A stretch of DNA of 10,529 nt from assembly GCA_002292805.1 (NCBI GenBank), contig DBCA01000109.1:1-10529 (forward strand), in the 5' to 3' direction. Numbering within the stretch: position 1 is the stretch's first letter; each line of letters begins with the position of its first letter. The DNA is from Caryophanales bacterium UBA970 (GTDB lineage: Bacteria > Bacillota_I > Bacilli_A > RFN20 > CAG-826). Below, one piece after another: positions 1-5,826 of the stretch. A model generated the notes under the pieces. That model did not search any database. It was not told the DNA's origin and worked only from the letters and a program-made list of their open reading frames with translations. A program made the translations under genes and the position numbers.

Positions 1-369
1 AGTCGTCAACTGAGTAATAATTTGAAGCTTTGTTGTATCAAAACCAAACATTTCTAAAAAGTTTTTAATTAAACCAAGTGGGAAAACTTTTTTTGTTTTA
101 TAGACTAAATAAGCTTGTTCGGTCAGGGTTTGATTTTTTTCCAAGGTTCCCTCTGCCATGGGTGATTTTAAAGTAAGCGTAAAGGTTTGGTTTAATTCAC
201 GAATTCTTAAAGCAAAACCATATTTTCTCAATGAACCCATCGGATCATCAATATAGTAGTTGGTTTGAACAACTTTTAATTTTTCCTCAATTTTTAAAAG
301 CGATTTAAGTAAGTTAAATTCTTTTTCATTAACAAGAATTTTAGCCTCAATTTCAATGTTGGTTGACAT
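1..369 (-). CDS. CYTH-domain protein (YjbK-like), 3' part cut off by window edge
   Basis: This gene is open at the left edge, and 123 codons from the ATG at 369 are visible. The N-terminus carries the CYTH signature ExExK (EIEAK, residues 6-10). It is followed by NYYID (about 37-41), LRIRE (about 54-58) and a TLTLKSP strand (about 64-70), all typical of the triphosphate tunnel fold. Family knowledge: CYTH proteins bind triphosphates or polyphosphate with divalent metal in a beta-barrel. Members include adenylate cyclase class IV, thiamine triphosphatase and inorganic triphosphatase. The Bacillus relative YjbK is encoded near NAD kinase, as here, although the two genes diverge in this window and no relQ-like gene lies between them. 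The start is supported by an SD-like GAGGAA at 378-383, 8 bases upstream of the ATG. The substrate cannot be assigned from sequence. The C-terminal part of the barrel lies outside the window. Confidence 0.85.
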   Translation of the reverse strand, partial: MSTNIEIEAKILVNEKEFNLLKSLLKIEEKLKVVQTNYYIDDPMGSLRKYGFALRIRELNQTFTLTLKSPMAEGTLEKNQTLTEQAYLVYKTKKVFPLGLIKNFLEMFGFDTTKLQIITQLTT

Positions 370-438
370 ATAGGTTTCCTCTTCGTAGGTCTTTCAATGA
401 ATATGATAAAATAATTTACAGCAATATACCAAATCTTT

Positions 439-1230
439 ATGAAATATGCATTCATGACACGTGATGATCAACAATCACGATCGATCAAAACTAAACTTGA
501 AACTAAGCTAAATTCAGCTGGTCATGTTTTGAATACTGAAAAGCCCGAATTGTTAATTTTTGTTGGTGGAGATGGAACTTTTTTAAGATCGATTCAAACC
601 TATCTTCATTTGCTTGATTCGATGATTTTCGTAGGCATTCATACGGGAACCTTAGGTTTTTTTTGTGAATTTCATGATACCCAGATCAATGACCTTATCA
701 AAGCCATTCCAACCATGAAACGAACGAGTGAAGAGTATGCTTTGGTGGAATTGACACTCATCGGTAACCAAAAACATTCATTTTATGCAGTCAATGAAGT
801 TCGAGTTGAGAATCCTTTTCATACGTTTGTAACCGATGTATTTATTGACAATCAAGCATTACAAACTTTTCGAGGGACTGGATTGATTGTTGCTTCGACC
901 CTAGGCAGTAGTGCATACAATAAAAGTTTAGGTGGGGCTTTGGTTGACGTGACCAATCCAACGTTGCAACTTACAGAAATGGCCACCATTCAAAACAATG
1001 CGTATCGGTCCTTAGGAAGTTCTTTGGTTTTGGATGCAAAACGAATGATCAGCTTCAAAGGTGATTTCAAAAAAGCCATTTTTGGTTATGATTACTTACT
1101 AGCCAATGTAGATGAAAGTATTAACGAAGTGACCGTCCGTTTAAGTCAAAAGACGTTTAAACTTTATCACCAAAAACAAACCGCATACTTTGATACCTTA
1201 AAAAAAACCTTTGTTAAAAATGTGAATTAA
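439..1230 (+). CDS. nadK: NAD kinase
   Basis: ATP-dependent (or polyphosphate-dependent) 2'-phosphorylation of NAD+ to NADP+, a cytosolic essential step that supplies reductant for biosynthesis. The 263-residue length is normal for the compact Gram-positive enzymes. The diagnostic GGDGT motif is at residues 43-47. The NE pair that contacts NAD (AVNEVRVENP) is at about 117-126. The glycine-rich GTGLIVAST..GSSAYNKSLGGA block, matching the family's DGLIVSTPTGSTAY element, is at about 146-167. The gene diverges from the CYTH gene by 69 bases and converges on RNase J, the two stop codons overlapping in TTAA at 1227-1230. No Shine-Dalgarno sequence precedes the ATG at 439. Possible weak -10 boxes are TATGAT (402-407) and TATACC (425-430), neither with a convincing -35. 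Confidence 0.95.
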   Translation: MKYAFMTRDDQQSRSIKTKLETKLNSAGHVLNTEKPELLIFVGGDGTFLRSIQTYLHLLDSMIFVGIHTGTLGFFCEFHDTQINDLIKAIPTMKRTSEEYALVELTLIGNQKHSFYAVNEVRVENPFHTFVTDVFIDNQALQTFRGTGLIVASTLGSSAYNKSLGGALVDVTNPTLQLTEMATIQNNAYRSLGSSLVLDAKRMISFKGDFKKAIFGYDYLLANVDESINEVTVRLSQKTFKLYHQKQTAYFDTLKKTFVKNVN

Positions 1231-2900
1231 CCGCGATTCATGATCACAGGGATGATCATGGGATTGCGTTGAGTCTTGATAAATAAGTATTTTCCAACGA
1301 CTTCTTTGATGGTATTTTTGAGTTCGGAAAACGAAATTCGGCTTTTCATCATTAATGATAAACGTTCTTCAAGTTTGCTTTCTGCGTTCTTAAGCATGTC
1401 ATTAGAAGATTGAAAGACAAAACCTAGTGCAGTAATCGTGGGTTTGAGTAACAATTGATTATTTTTAGCATCAATGACAACAGAAACAGAGACAACGCCA
1501 TCGTCTGCCAATATCTTACGGTCGCGAATCACAGCGGTGGATAATCCATTGATATCTTTTCCATCAATATAGACGGCTTCCGCAGGGACTGAAGGTCCAC
1601 GGGTCACTTGTCTATTTTTTAAAACAAGTGTGTCACCATTTCGGCAAATAAATGAGTTTTGTTTTGGGATGCCAAGGGTTTCAGCAATTTCTGTATGTAA
1701 CTTTAACATCCGATATTCTCCATGCATTGGCATAAAGAAATTTGGTTTAAAGAGTTTAAGCATTAAGCGTAATTCTTGACGAGCAGGGTGACCGGAAGAA
1801 TGGACATTAAATAAAATAGAATTTGTTAAGACATTTGCACCGGCACGAGTTAATTGATTCACCACTCGATTAATGCTTAAGCCATTTCCAGGAATTGGGC
1901 TAGAAGAAAAGACAACGGTATCACCTGGTACCACCTTCACTTGACGATGATCACCTTTTGCAATACGTGATAGCGCCGCCATCGGTTCTCCTTGAGAACC
2001 AGTACAAATGATGACAGTTTCTTCTAAACGTAAGCTGCGAATATCTTCCGATGCTACAATTGAAGAATCCGGAATTTTGATGTAACCTAACTGTCTAGAC
2101 ATGCTGACAGCATTTTCCATGGATCGCCCGATGATGACGAGTTTCTTTTTATGAGATACCGCCGCTTCAACAATTTGTTGAATTCGAGAAATATTACTTG
2201 AGAAAGTAGAAACAATCAAACGTCCTGGAGCATTTTCAAAAATATCATTGATGGCAGAAATAACACTACGTTCAGATGGCGTGTATCCTTCAATTTCCGC
2301 ATTGGTTGAATCCGAAAGCAACAAATCCACACCTTCAGTTCCTAAGCGGGCAATCTTGCCAAGGTTAATTTCAGCACCAACGGGGGTTAAGTCAATTTTA
2401 AAATCACCGGTGGTGACCACTCGACCTTCAGGTGTATCCACGCATATACCAAAGCAATCTGGAATGGAGTGAGTCATGCTAAAGAATGAAATCTTAAATT
2501 CGTTGATGTTAATCACAGTATCTTCGTCATACTCAACAATTTTTACAGGTTCTTTGATTCTTTGATCTTGGAGTTTGTGGCGAATAAAAGCCGCAGCCAG
2601 TCTAGGTGCATAAATAACAGGAACGAGCACATGCTGAACTAAAAAAGGAATCCCACCAATGTGATCTTCATGACCATGGGTGATGATCAGAGCGCGAAAT
2701 TTTCGTTGGTTTGTTTTTAAATGGGTGTAGTCAGGAATGACATAATCCACACCAGGTAAATCCTCTTCAGGAAAACGAACACCAGCATCAATCACAATCA
2801 ATGTTTTTTCGGATTCAACACAATAAGTGTTTTTACCTACTTCACCTAAACCACCAAGCGCAAAAACGGAAACACCACTTTGACCAGGATTAAACGCCAT
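1227..2900 (-). CDS. rnjA: Ribonuclease J (RNase J1 type)
   Basis: Metallo-beta-lactamase/beta-CASP ribonuclease with 5'-to-3' exonuclease and endonuclease activity, central to mRNA turnover and rRNA maturation in Gram-positive bacteria. The 557-residue length matches the family. The zinc motif HGHEDH is intact at residues 75-80. Further metal ligands are visible as H144 (SMTHS) and D166 (TTGDF). The beta-CASP region contains STFSSN (231-236), CTGSQGEP (299-306) and SSGHPARQ (368-375), and PMHGEY (391-396) follows near the end of the catalytic core. The intact HxHxDH resembles RNase J1 rather than the J2 paralogue, which often has a degraded site. The start is fixed by an AAAGGAG ribosome site at 2907-2913, 6 bases from the ATG. 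It lies 86 bases downstream of def on the same strand. In Bacillus rnjA is partnered by rpoY (RNA polymerase epsilon), but no such small ORF is seen here. Confidence 0.97.
   Translation of the reverse strand: MAFNPGQSGVSVFALGGLGEVGKNTYCVESEKTLIVIDAGVRFPEEDLPGVDYVIPDYTHLKTNQRKFRALIITHGHEDHIGGIPFLVQHVLVPVIYAPRLAAAFIRHKLQDQRIKEPVKIVEYDEDTVININEFKISFFSMTHSIPDCFGICVDTPEGRVVTTGDFKIDLTPVGAEINLGKIARLGTEGVDLLLSDSTNAEIEGYTPSERSVISAINDIFENAPGRLIVSTFSSNISRIQQIVEAAVSHKKKLVIIGRSMENAVSMSRQLGYIKIPDSSIVASEDIRSLRLEETVIICTGSQGEPMAALSRIAKGDHRQVKVVPGDTVVFSSSPIPGNGLSINRVVNQLTRAGANVLTNSILFNVHSSGHPARQELRLMLKLFKPNFFMPMHGEYRMLKLHTEIAETLGIPKQNSFICRNGDTLVLKNRQVTRGPSVPAEAVYIDGKDINGLSTAVIRDRKILADDGVVSVSVVIDAKNNQLLLKPTITALGFVFQSSNDMLKNAESKLEERLSLMMKSRISFSELKNTIKEVVGKYLFIKTQRNPMIIPVIMNRG
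1239..1260. repeat. Inverted repeat just past the nadK stop, inside the rnjA 3' end
   Basis: CATGATCA (1239-1246) and TGATCATG (1253-1260) form a perfect 8-base-pair stem with a 6-base loop, 8 bases after the nadK stop. It lies in the codons for the last residues of RNase J. No T-run follows on either side, so if it acts on RNA it would be a 3'-end stabilising or pausing structure rather than a standard terminator. Confidence 0.4.
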
Positions 2901-2926
2901 AAAAGACTCCTTTAATTAAATACATG

Positions 2927-2932
2927 ATTATA
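2927..2932 (-). promoter_or_regulatory. -10 box of a promoter for rnjA
   Basis: A perfect TATAAT on the minus strand (2932 to 2927) lies in the def-rnjA gap, giving a predicted leader of about 20 bases that contains the AAAGGAG ribosome site (2907-2913). The -35 is weak (TTAAGT at 2954-2949, 16-base spacer). A separate TTGACA at 2974-2969 is 18 bases from a poor GTTAAT. rnjA may be transcribed both from def and from here. Confidence 0.5.
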
Positions 2933-2986
2933 TGCATCGTCTTAATTAACTTAATTGTATATAAACGCTGTCAATAAGTAAAGAAA

Positions 2987-3541
2987 TTAAAGTAACTCTG
3001 CATTTTGCTTTTCTTTAAACGGATCACGCTTGTCTAAGTGGTCGTAGAAGAGAACCCCATTCAAGTGGTCGATTTCATGTTGTAGAACGATGGCATCAAA
3101 GCCTTCAGCGTCTATTAAAATTTCTTTTTTTTGCAATAGATCGTAAGCTTTGACGGTAATCTTATTTGCACGATAAACGTAACCAGGAAATTCTTTATCC
3201 ACTGATAAACAACCTTCACCTGATTGCAGTGCTATTTGTTTTACCGATTGTTTGACAATGATAGGATTAGCCAATGCGTATTCTACCTTTTTTTCTTCCC
3301 TTATGTAACTAATTGCAGTCATCCTTTTGCTAATGCCAATTTGCGGAGCAGCAAGACCTATTCCTTCACGTATCTTATGTTTTTCTGCATAAGGTTTATC
3401 TTGGGATAAATGAACATATTTTAATAAAGATAGCAAAATACTTTCATCTTCATTGGATAAAGGAATGGCAACTGCCATCGCCCTTTTTCTTAAAGTAGGG
3501 TTTGGATCTTGGACAACTTGAAGGCGCTTCATGTTTTTCAC
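2987..3541 (-). CDS. def: Peptide deformylase (type 2)
   Basis: Removes the formyl group from the initiator methionine of nascent proteins; metal-dependent and cytosolic, acting at the ribosome exit. All three family motifs are present: GIGLAAPQIG (residues 60-69), EGCLS (109-113) and HEIDH (155-159). The metal ligands are therefore C111, H155 and H159, with E156 as catalytic base. The insertion between the N-terminus and motif 1 is typical of Gram-positive type 2 enzymes. Two starts are possible: GTG at 3541 (184 aa), whose MKNMK beginning resembles the MxTMK start common in Bacillus and Staphylococcus homologues, or ATG at 3532 (181 aa). A TATGAT box at 3545-3550 would put the transcription start near 3538, which favours the ATG. 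The gene heads a minus-strand pair with rnjA and diverges from ylbF. Confidence 0.95.
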   Translation of the reverse strand: MKNMKRLQVVQDPNPTLRKRAMAVAIPLSNEDESILLSLLKYVHLSQDKPYAEKHKIREGIGLAAPQIGISKRMTAISYIREEKKVEYALANPIIVKQSVKQIALQSGEGCLSVDKEFPGYVYRANKITVKAYDLLQKKEILIDAEGFDAIVLQHEIDHLNGVLFYDHLDKRDPFKEKQNAELL

Positions 3542-3544
3542 TTT

Positions 3545-3550
3545 ATCATA
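3545..3550 (-). promoter_or_regulatory. -10 box (TATGAT) of def
   Basis: TATGAT on the minus strand (3550 to 3545) predicts a transcription start near 3538, between the GTG (3541) and ATG (3532) start candidates of def. This favours the ATG and a very short leader. No consensus -35 is seen at 17 bases. Confidence 0.4.
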
Positions 3551-3562
3551 GTTTTAAACGGT

Positions 3563-3574
3563 TCGTCTAGACGA
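3563..3574. repeat. 12-base palindrome between def and ylbF
   Basis: TCGTCTAGACGA is a perfect palindrome centred at 3568.5, almost exactly midway between the opposing -10 boxes of def (3545-3550) and ylbF (3585-3590). This position could be an operator affecting both promoters. A palindrome of this length is expected a few times by chance in 10 kb, so only the placement is notable. Confidence 0.4.
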
Positions 3575-3584
3575 TTGATTGTGG

Positions 3585-3590
3585 TAAAGT
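3585..3590 (+). promoter_or_regulatory. Extended -10 box (TGG-TAAAGT) of the ylbF-rsmD-coaD operon
   Basis: TAAAGT (3585-3590) is preceded by TGG, fitting an extended -10 promoter, which tolerates a poor -35. The predicted transcription start is at or next to the ylbF ATG (3597), and no Shine-Dalgarno is present, so the operon mRNA may be leaderless. Confidence 0.45.
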
Positions 3591-3596
3591 ATCCCT

Positions 3597-3959
3597 ATGA
3601 GTTATGCAGAGATTATCACCCTCGCCCAAAACCTTAAGGATTATCTTGAGTCCGATGAACGTGTTTTGTTACTAAACCAACTAGACCAAGCATTAAATCA
3701 GAATCAAACATTACTTTTGCTTACAGAGACTTATCAACGAGCTCAAATCAACTATCAATCGATGTGGGAAAGTTTTGGCGATGATAGTCCGCAATTGTTA
3801 AGAGCGAGAGCAGAACTACACCAAGTGAAGATTCAAGTGGACAGTCATCCGCTTGTCAGAGATTATTTAAAAGCTTATGGACAAGTTAGAGAACTTTATT
3901 CAAAAATTCAACAAGAAGTTTTTGCCACCTTTAAGTCTCACCCTCCAGGTTGTGATTAA
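3597..3959 (+). CDS. ylbF: YlbF/YmcA family protein
   Basis: A 120-residue, almost entirely helical protein rich in Leu, Gln and Glu. The pattern (an N-terminal AxxLxxYLxxDERVLLLNQLDQAL segment, then a helix near residues 40-60 and a final AYGQVRELYSKIQQEVF helix) fits the YlbF/YmcA family. Family knowledge: in Bacillus, YlbF forms a complex with YmcA and YaaT that acts with RNase Y in mRNA maturation and influences competence, sporulation and biofilm. The order ylbF, rsmD, coaD matches the Bacillus ylbF-ylbG-ylbH-ylbI cluster, but ylbG is missing. There is one cysteine, at residue 119 in the C-terminal PPGCD. The stop overlaps the rsmD start by one base (TAATG). No Shine-Dalgarno precedes the ATG, and an extended -10 box lies only 6 bases upstream. 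The name rests on fold pattern plus gene order. Confidence 0.8.
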   Translation: MSYAEIITLAQNLKDYLESDERVLLLNQLDQALNQNQTLLLLTETYQRAQINYQSMWESFGDDSPQLLRARAELHQVKIQVDSHPLVRDYLKAYGQVRELYSKIQQEVFATFKSHPPGCD

Positions 3960-4507
3960 TGTTAAGAGTTATCGCTGGTCAGTTTCGTTCTAGAAAACTT
4001 GAACAACCGCCTTTTACCATCACCCGAGCCACCAAAGATCGCGTCAGAGAAGGTGTGTTTTCTTCAATCAATCAAAAAATAAATGGTGCAGTTGTGTTAG
4101 ATTTATTTTCAGGATCTGGAGCCTATGCCATTGAGGCATATTCCCGTGGTGCATCAAAAATAGTTTTAAATGATCAACATCCGATGGCCCAAAGTACCAT
4201 CAAGAAAAATCTTGATACATTAGGGATAAAAGATGCAACGCTTTTGGATTTGGAAGCGATGGTTTGTTTAGATTTTCTTAAGAAGAATAAGCAATCCTTT
4301 GACATGATATTTTTAGATCCACCTTATACCGATGAACGTTTACACCAAATCATTGTATCGATCATTGATAAGGGACTATTGAATAGTAAGGGTGTTATTA
4401 TTACTGAACAAGAAAAGGAAACGGCTTTGTTTCCAAAAGACATTTTCATGGTGAAAGCATATAATTATGGTAGAACTCATATTCAAATTGGATGGAAACA
4501 AATATGA
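3959..4507 (+). CDS. rsmD: 16S rRNA (guanine-966-N2)-methyltransferase RsmD
   Basis: S-adenosylmethionine-dependent methylation of a guanine in 16S rRNA (G966 in E. coli numbering) on the small ribosomal subunit. The 182-residue length is normal. The N-terminal MLRVIAGQFRSRKL and TRATKDRVREGVF (about 22-34) segments match the RsmD/YlbH RNA-binding signature. The SAM-binding motif LDLFSGSG lies at 47-54, and the catalytic DPPY motif, the family's (D/N)PPY, at 120-123. The gene is the middle member of the operon. Its ATG overlaps the ylbF stop, and its TGA stop overlaps the coaD ATG in ATGA (4504-4507), indicating translational coupling. Use of TGA as a real stop here also argues against mycoplasma genetic code 4. 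Confidence 0.95.
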   Translation: MLRVIAGQFRSRKLEQPPFTITRATKDRVREGVFSSINQKINGAVVLDLFSGSGAYAIEAYSRGASKIVLNDQHPMAQSTIKKNLDTLGIKDATLLDLEAMVCLDFLKKNKQSFDMIFLDPPYTDERLHQIIVSIIDKGLLNSKGVIITEQEKETALFPKDIFMVKAYNYGRTHIQIGWKQI

Positions 4508-4980
4508 AAATTGCAATTTATCCAGGAAGCTTTGATCCAATTACCAATGGTCATGTTGATATCTTACAAAGAGCATTAACCATTTTTGATCATGTCATCC
4601 TCTTGTTGGCTGTCAATCCTAATAAACAATCGAGCTACGCAGTCAATGATCGTCTTGCCATGCTTCGAGCAGTAGCCAATACATTTCCTTCTGGAAAAGT
4701 TACCGTTGATCATACCAATGGTTTAACCGTTCGATACGCTGAATCCAAAGGGGCTATTGCATTAGTTCGTGGACTAAGAGCAGTTCCTGATTTTGAATAT
4801 GAACATGAAATTTACGCTGGCAATCAAATCATCAATTCAAACATTGAAATGGTGTTCTTTATGGCAAAGAATAATCATGAAATGATTTCTTCTACATTAA
4901 TTAAACAACTGCATCAAAGTGATGTTGATATATCGGCTCTTGATCCTAAGGTTGTTTTACCACTTCTTAAGAAAAAGTAA
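4504..4980 (+). CDS. coaD: Phosphopantetheine adenylyltransferase
   Basis: Transfers AMP from ATP to 4'-phosphopantetheine, giving dephospho-CoA, the penultimate step of coenzyme A synthesis in the cytosol. The 158 residues match the usual CoaD length. Motifs are complete: GSFDPITNGH (8-17, containing the T/HxGH nucleotidyltransferase motif), K41 in NPNK, RGLRAVPDFEYE (89-100) and ISSTLIK (128-134). The ATG at 4504 is chosen because it puts the canonical MKIAIYPGSFDP at the N-terminus and overlaps the rsmD stop in ATGA. An upstream in-frame ATG at 4492 would only add four residues (METN) from inside rsmD. It is the last gene of the operon. The stop is 2 bases from the stop of the convergent pgeF gene and no standard terminator follows. 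Confidence 0.97.
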   Translation: MKIAIYPGSFDPITNGHVDILQRALTIFDHVILLLAVNPNKQSSYAVNDRLAMLRAVANTFPSGKVTVDHTNGLTVRYAESKGAIALVRGLRAVPDFEYEHEIYAGNQIINSNIEMVFFMAKNNHEMISSTLIKQLHQSDVDISALDPKVVLPLLKKK

Positions 4981-4989
4981 TATTACTTT
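4974..4989. repeat. 16-base palindrome spanning the coaD and pgeF stop codons
   Basis: AAAGTAAT followed by ATTACTTT is a perfect palindrome. The two TAA stops (4978-4980 plus, 4985-4983 minus) sit symmetrically in it. Both proteins end in Lys-stop (AAG TAA), which explains part of the symmetry. As RNA it would be a weak AU hairpin with no proper loop, so it is not a convincing terminator. Confidence 0.5.
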
Positions 4990-5759
4990 AAGTAAATAAA
5001 TGACACGTGTCTGCCTGTTTTTTGATCGCGATCAAATGAGAAGTAATCCGTTGGATTTGAAAATGTATCGAGATTACTAACATGGATGTGATTAGGTTTC
5101 AATCCTGCATCCACAAGCTGCATATAATTTAAGAGCGGAATATCTAGATAAGAAGTCCCACCTATTGTTTTGATGATTGCTCCATGATTTGGATCTGCTT
5201 TCAAGAGTTCAGCTTTTCGATGTTCTGTAATCGGATGATGGGCAAAATCGATGGATGGTCCAAGGTGGGCAATCAATTGAGCTGGCTGAATGTTGGTTTC
5301 TTTGACCAATTGATCAATCGAAATTTTAGTAATGCCTTTTAAACTTCCAATGGTTCCCGCATGAATAATTGCAATCAAGGGTAGGCTTGGATGGTATATA
5401 AATACTGGAACACAATCGGCATGAAAAACGCCAAGCAATAAATTAGATTGGGTAGTGTATAAAGCATCTGCAACCACACCTTCTTCATAAGACTTGCTAC
5501 CTTTTCCTGCATCCTTTGACGTGACTTTTTTTAGAACAGTTGAATGAGATTGATTCGTCAAAATCATTTTATTTAGGTCAACTTGAATATGTCTTGAGAA
5601 ATTTTGCCTATTTTTGCGAACGGATTCTACATCATCCCCTGTATGATAGGCCATATTTAAAGAATCAAAAGGTGGAAGAGAGGTTCCGCCATGGCGTTTG
5701 GTTGTTCCAGCAAGCAAGCGACTATCGTTAACGGCGTACCATATAAGTTGATCATTCAT
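4983..5759 (-). CDS. pgeF: Laccase-domain protein, peptidoglycan editing factor PgeF / YfiH-YlmD family
   Basis: Member of the DUF152 family, formerly called multicopper polyphenol oxidase. Characterised homologues act on purine nucleosides (LACC1-type phosphorylase/deaminase) or affect peptidoglycan precursor fidelity (E. coli YfiH/PgeF). Counting from the ATG at 5759 (258 aa), the zinc/active-site triad is present: H72 in NQSH, C116 in HADC, H133 in IHAG. The N-terminal RHGGTS and SLNM..HTGDD segments are also typical. The usual HAGWRG reads HAGTIG, so the conserved Trp is lost. An in-frame TTG at 5777 would add six residues, but a TATAAT box at 5769-5774 overlaps that extension, so the ATG is preferred. 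No Shine-Dalgarno is seen. It lies just downstream of a terminator ending the thioredoxin-like gene, so it is probably transcribed separately. The exact substrate is not deducible. Confidence 0.9.
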   Translation of the reverse strand: MNDQLIWYAVNDSRLLAGTTKRHGGTSLPPFDSLNMAYHTGDDVESVRKNRQNFSRHIQVDLNKMILTNQSHSTVLKKVTSKDAGKGSKSYEEGVVADALYTTQSNLLLGVFHADCVPVFIYHPSLPLIAIIHAGTIGSLKGITKISIDQLVKETNIQPAQLIAHLGPSIDFAHHPITEHRKAELLKADPNHGAIIKTIGGTSYLDIPLLNYMQLVDAGLKPNHIHVSNLDTFSNPTDYFSFDRDQKTGRHVSFIYLK

Positions 5760-5768
5760 GATAGGTTC

Positions 5769-5774
5769 ATTATA
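5769..5774 (-). promoter_or_regulatory. -10 box of pgeF
   Basis: A perfect TATAAT on the minus strand (5774 to 5769) starts one base after the T-run of the upstream terminator and 9 bases before the pgeF ATG (5759). The region where a -35 would lie is inside the terminator hairpin and does not match the consensus. Confidence 0.45.
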
Positions 5775-5775
5775 C

Positions 5776-5804
5776 AAAAAAACGCTTCCAGTGAGGAAGC
5801 GTTT
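5776..5804 (-). terminator. Intrinsic terminator of the thioredoxin-like gene
   Basis: A perfect 10-base-pair stem, AAACGCTTCC (minus strand 5804-5795) with GGAAGCGTTT (5789-5780), closes a 5-base loop and is followed by T's to give a run of seven T's in total on the minus strand (5782-5776). It lies 22 bases past the stop of the gene ending at 5827. It is the only clear Rho-independent terminator in the window. Confidence 0.88.
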
Positions 5805-5826
5805 GCTGTTATTAAAAATTTATAGA

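Noticed and set aside
363..368. TTGACA as a -35 box for nadK
   Set aside because: No -10 box lies 16-18 bases downstream; the nearest TATGAT is 33 bases away. The sequence is part of the CYTH start codon region.
2248..2472. Plus-strand open frame of 74 codons
   Set aside because: It lies wholly antisense inside rnjA, with no ribosome site and no domain-like sequence.
4505..4507. TGA read as tryptophan (mycoplasma code)
   Set aside because: TGA ends rsmD exactly at its expected length and overlaps the coaD start; Trp is coded by TGG throughout.
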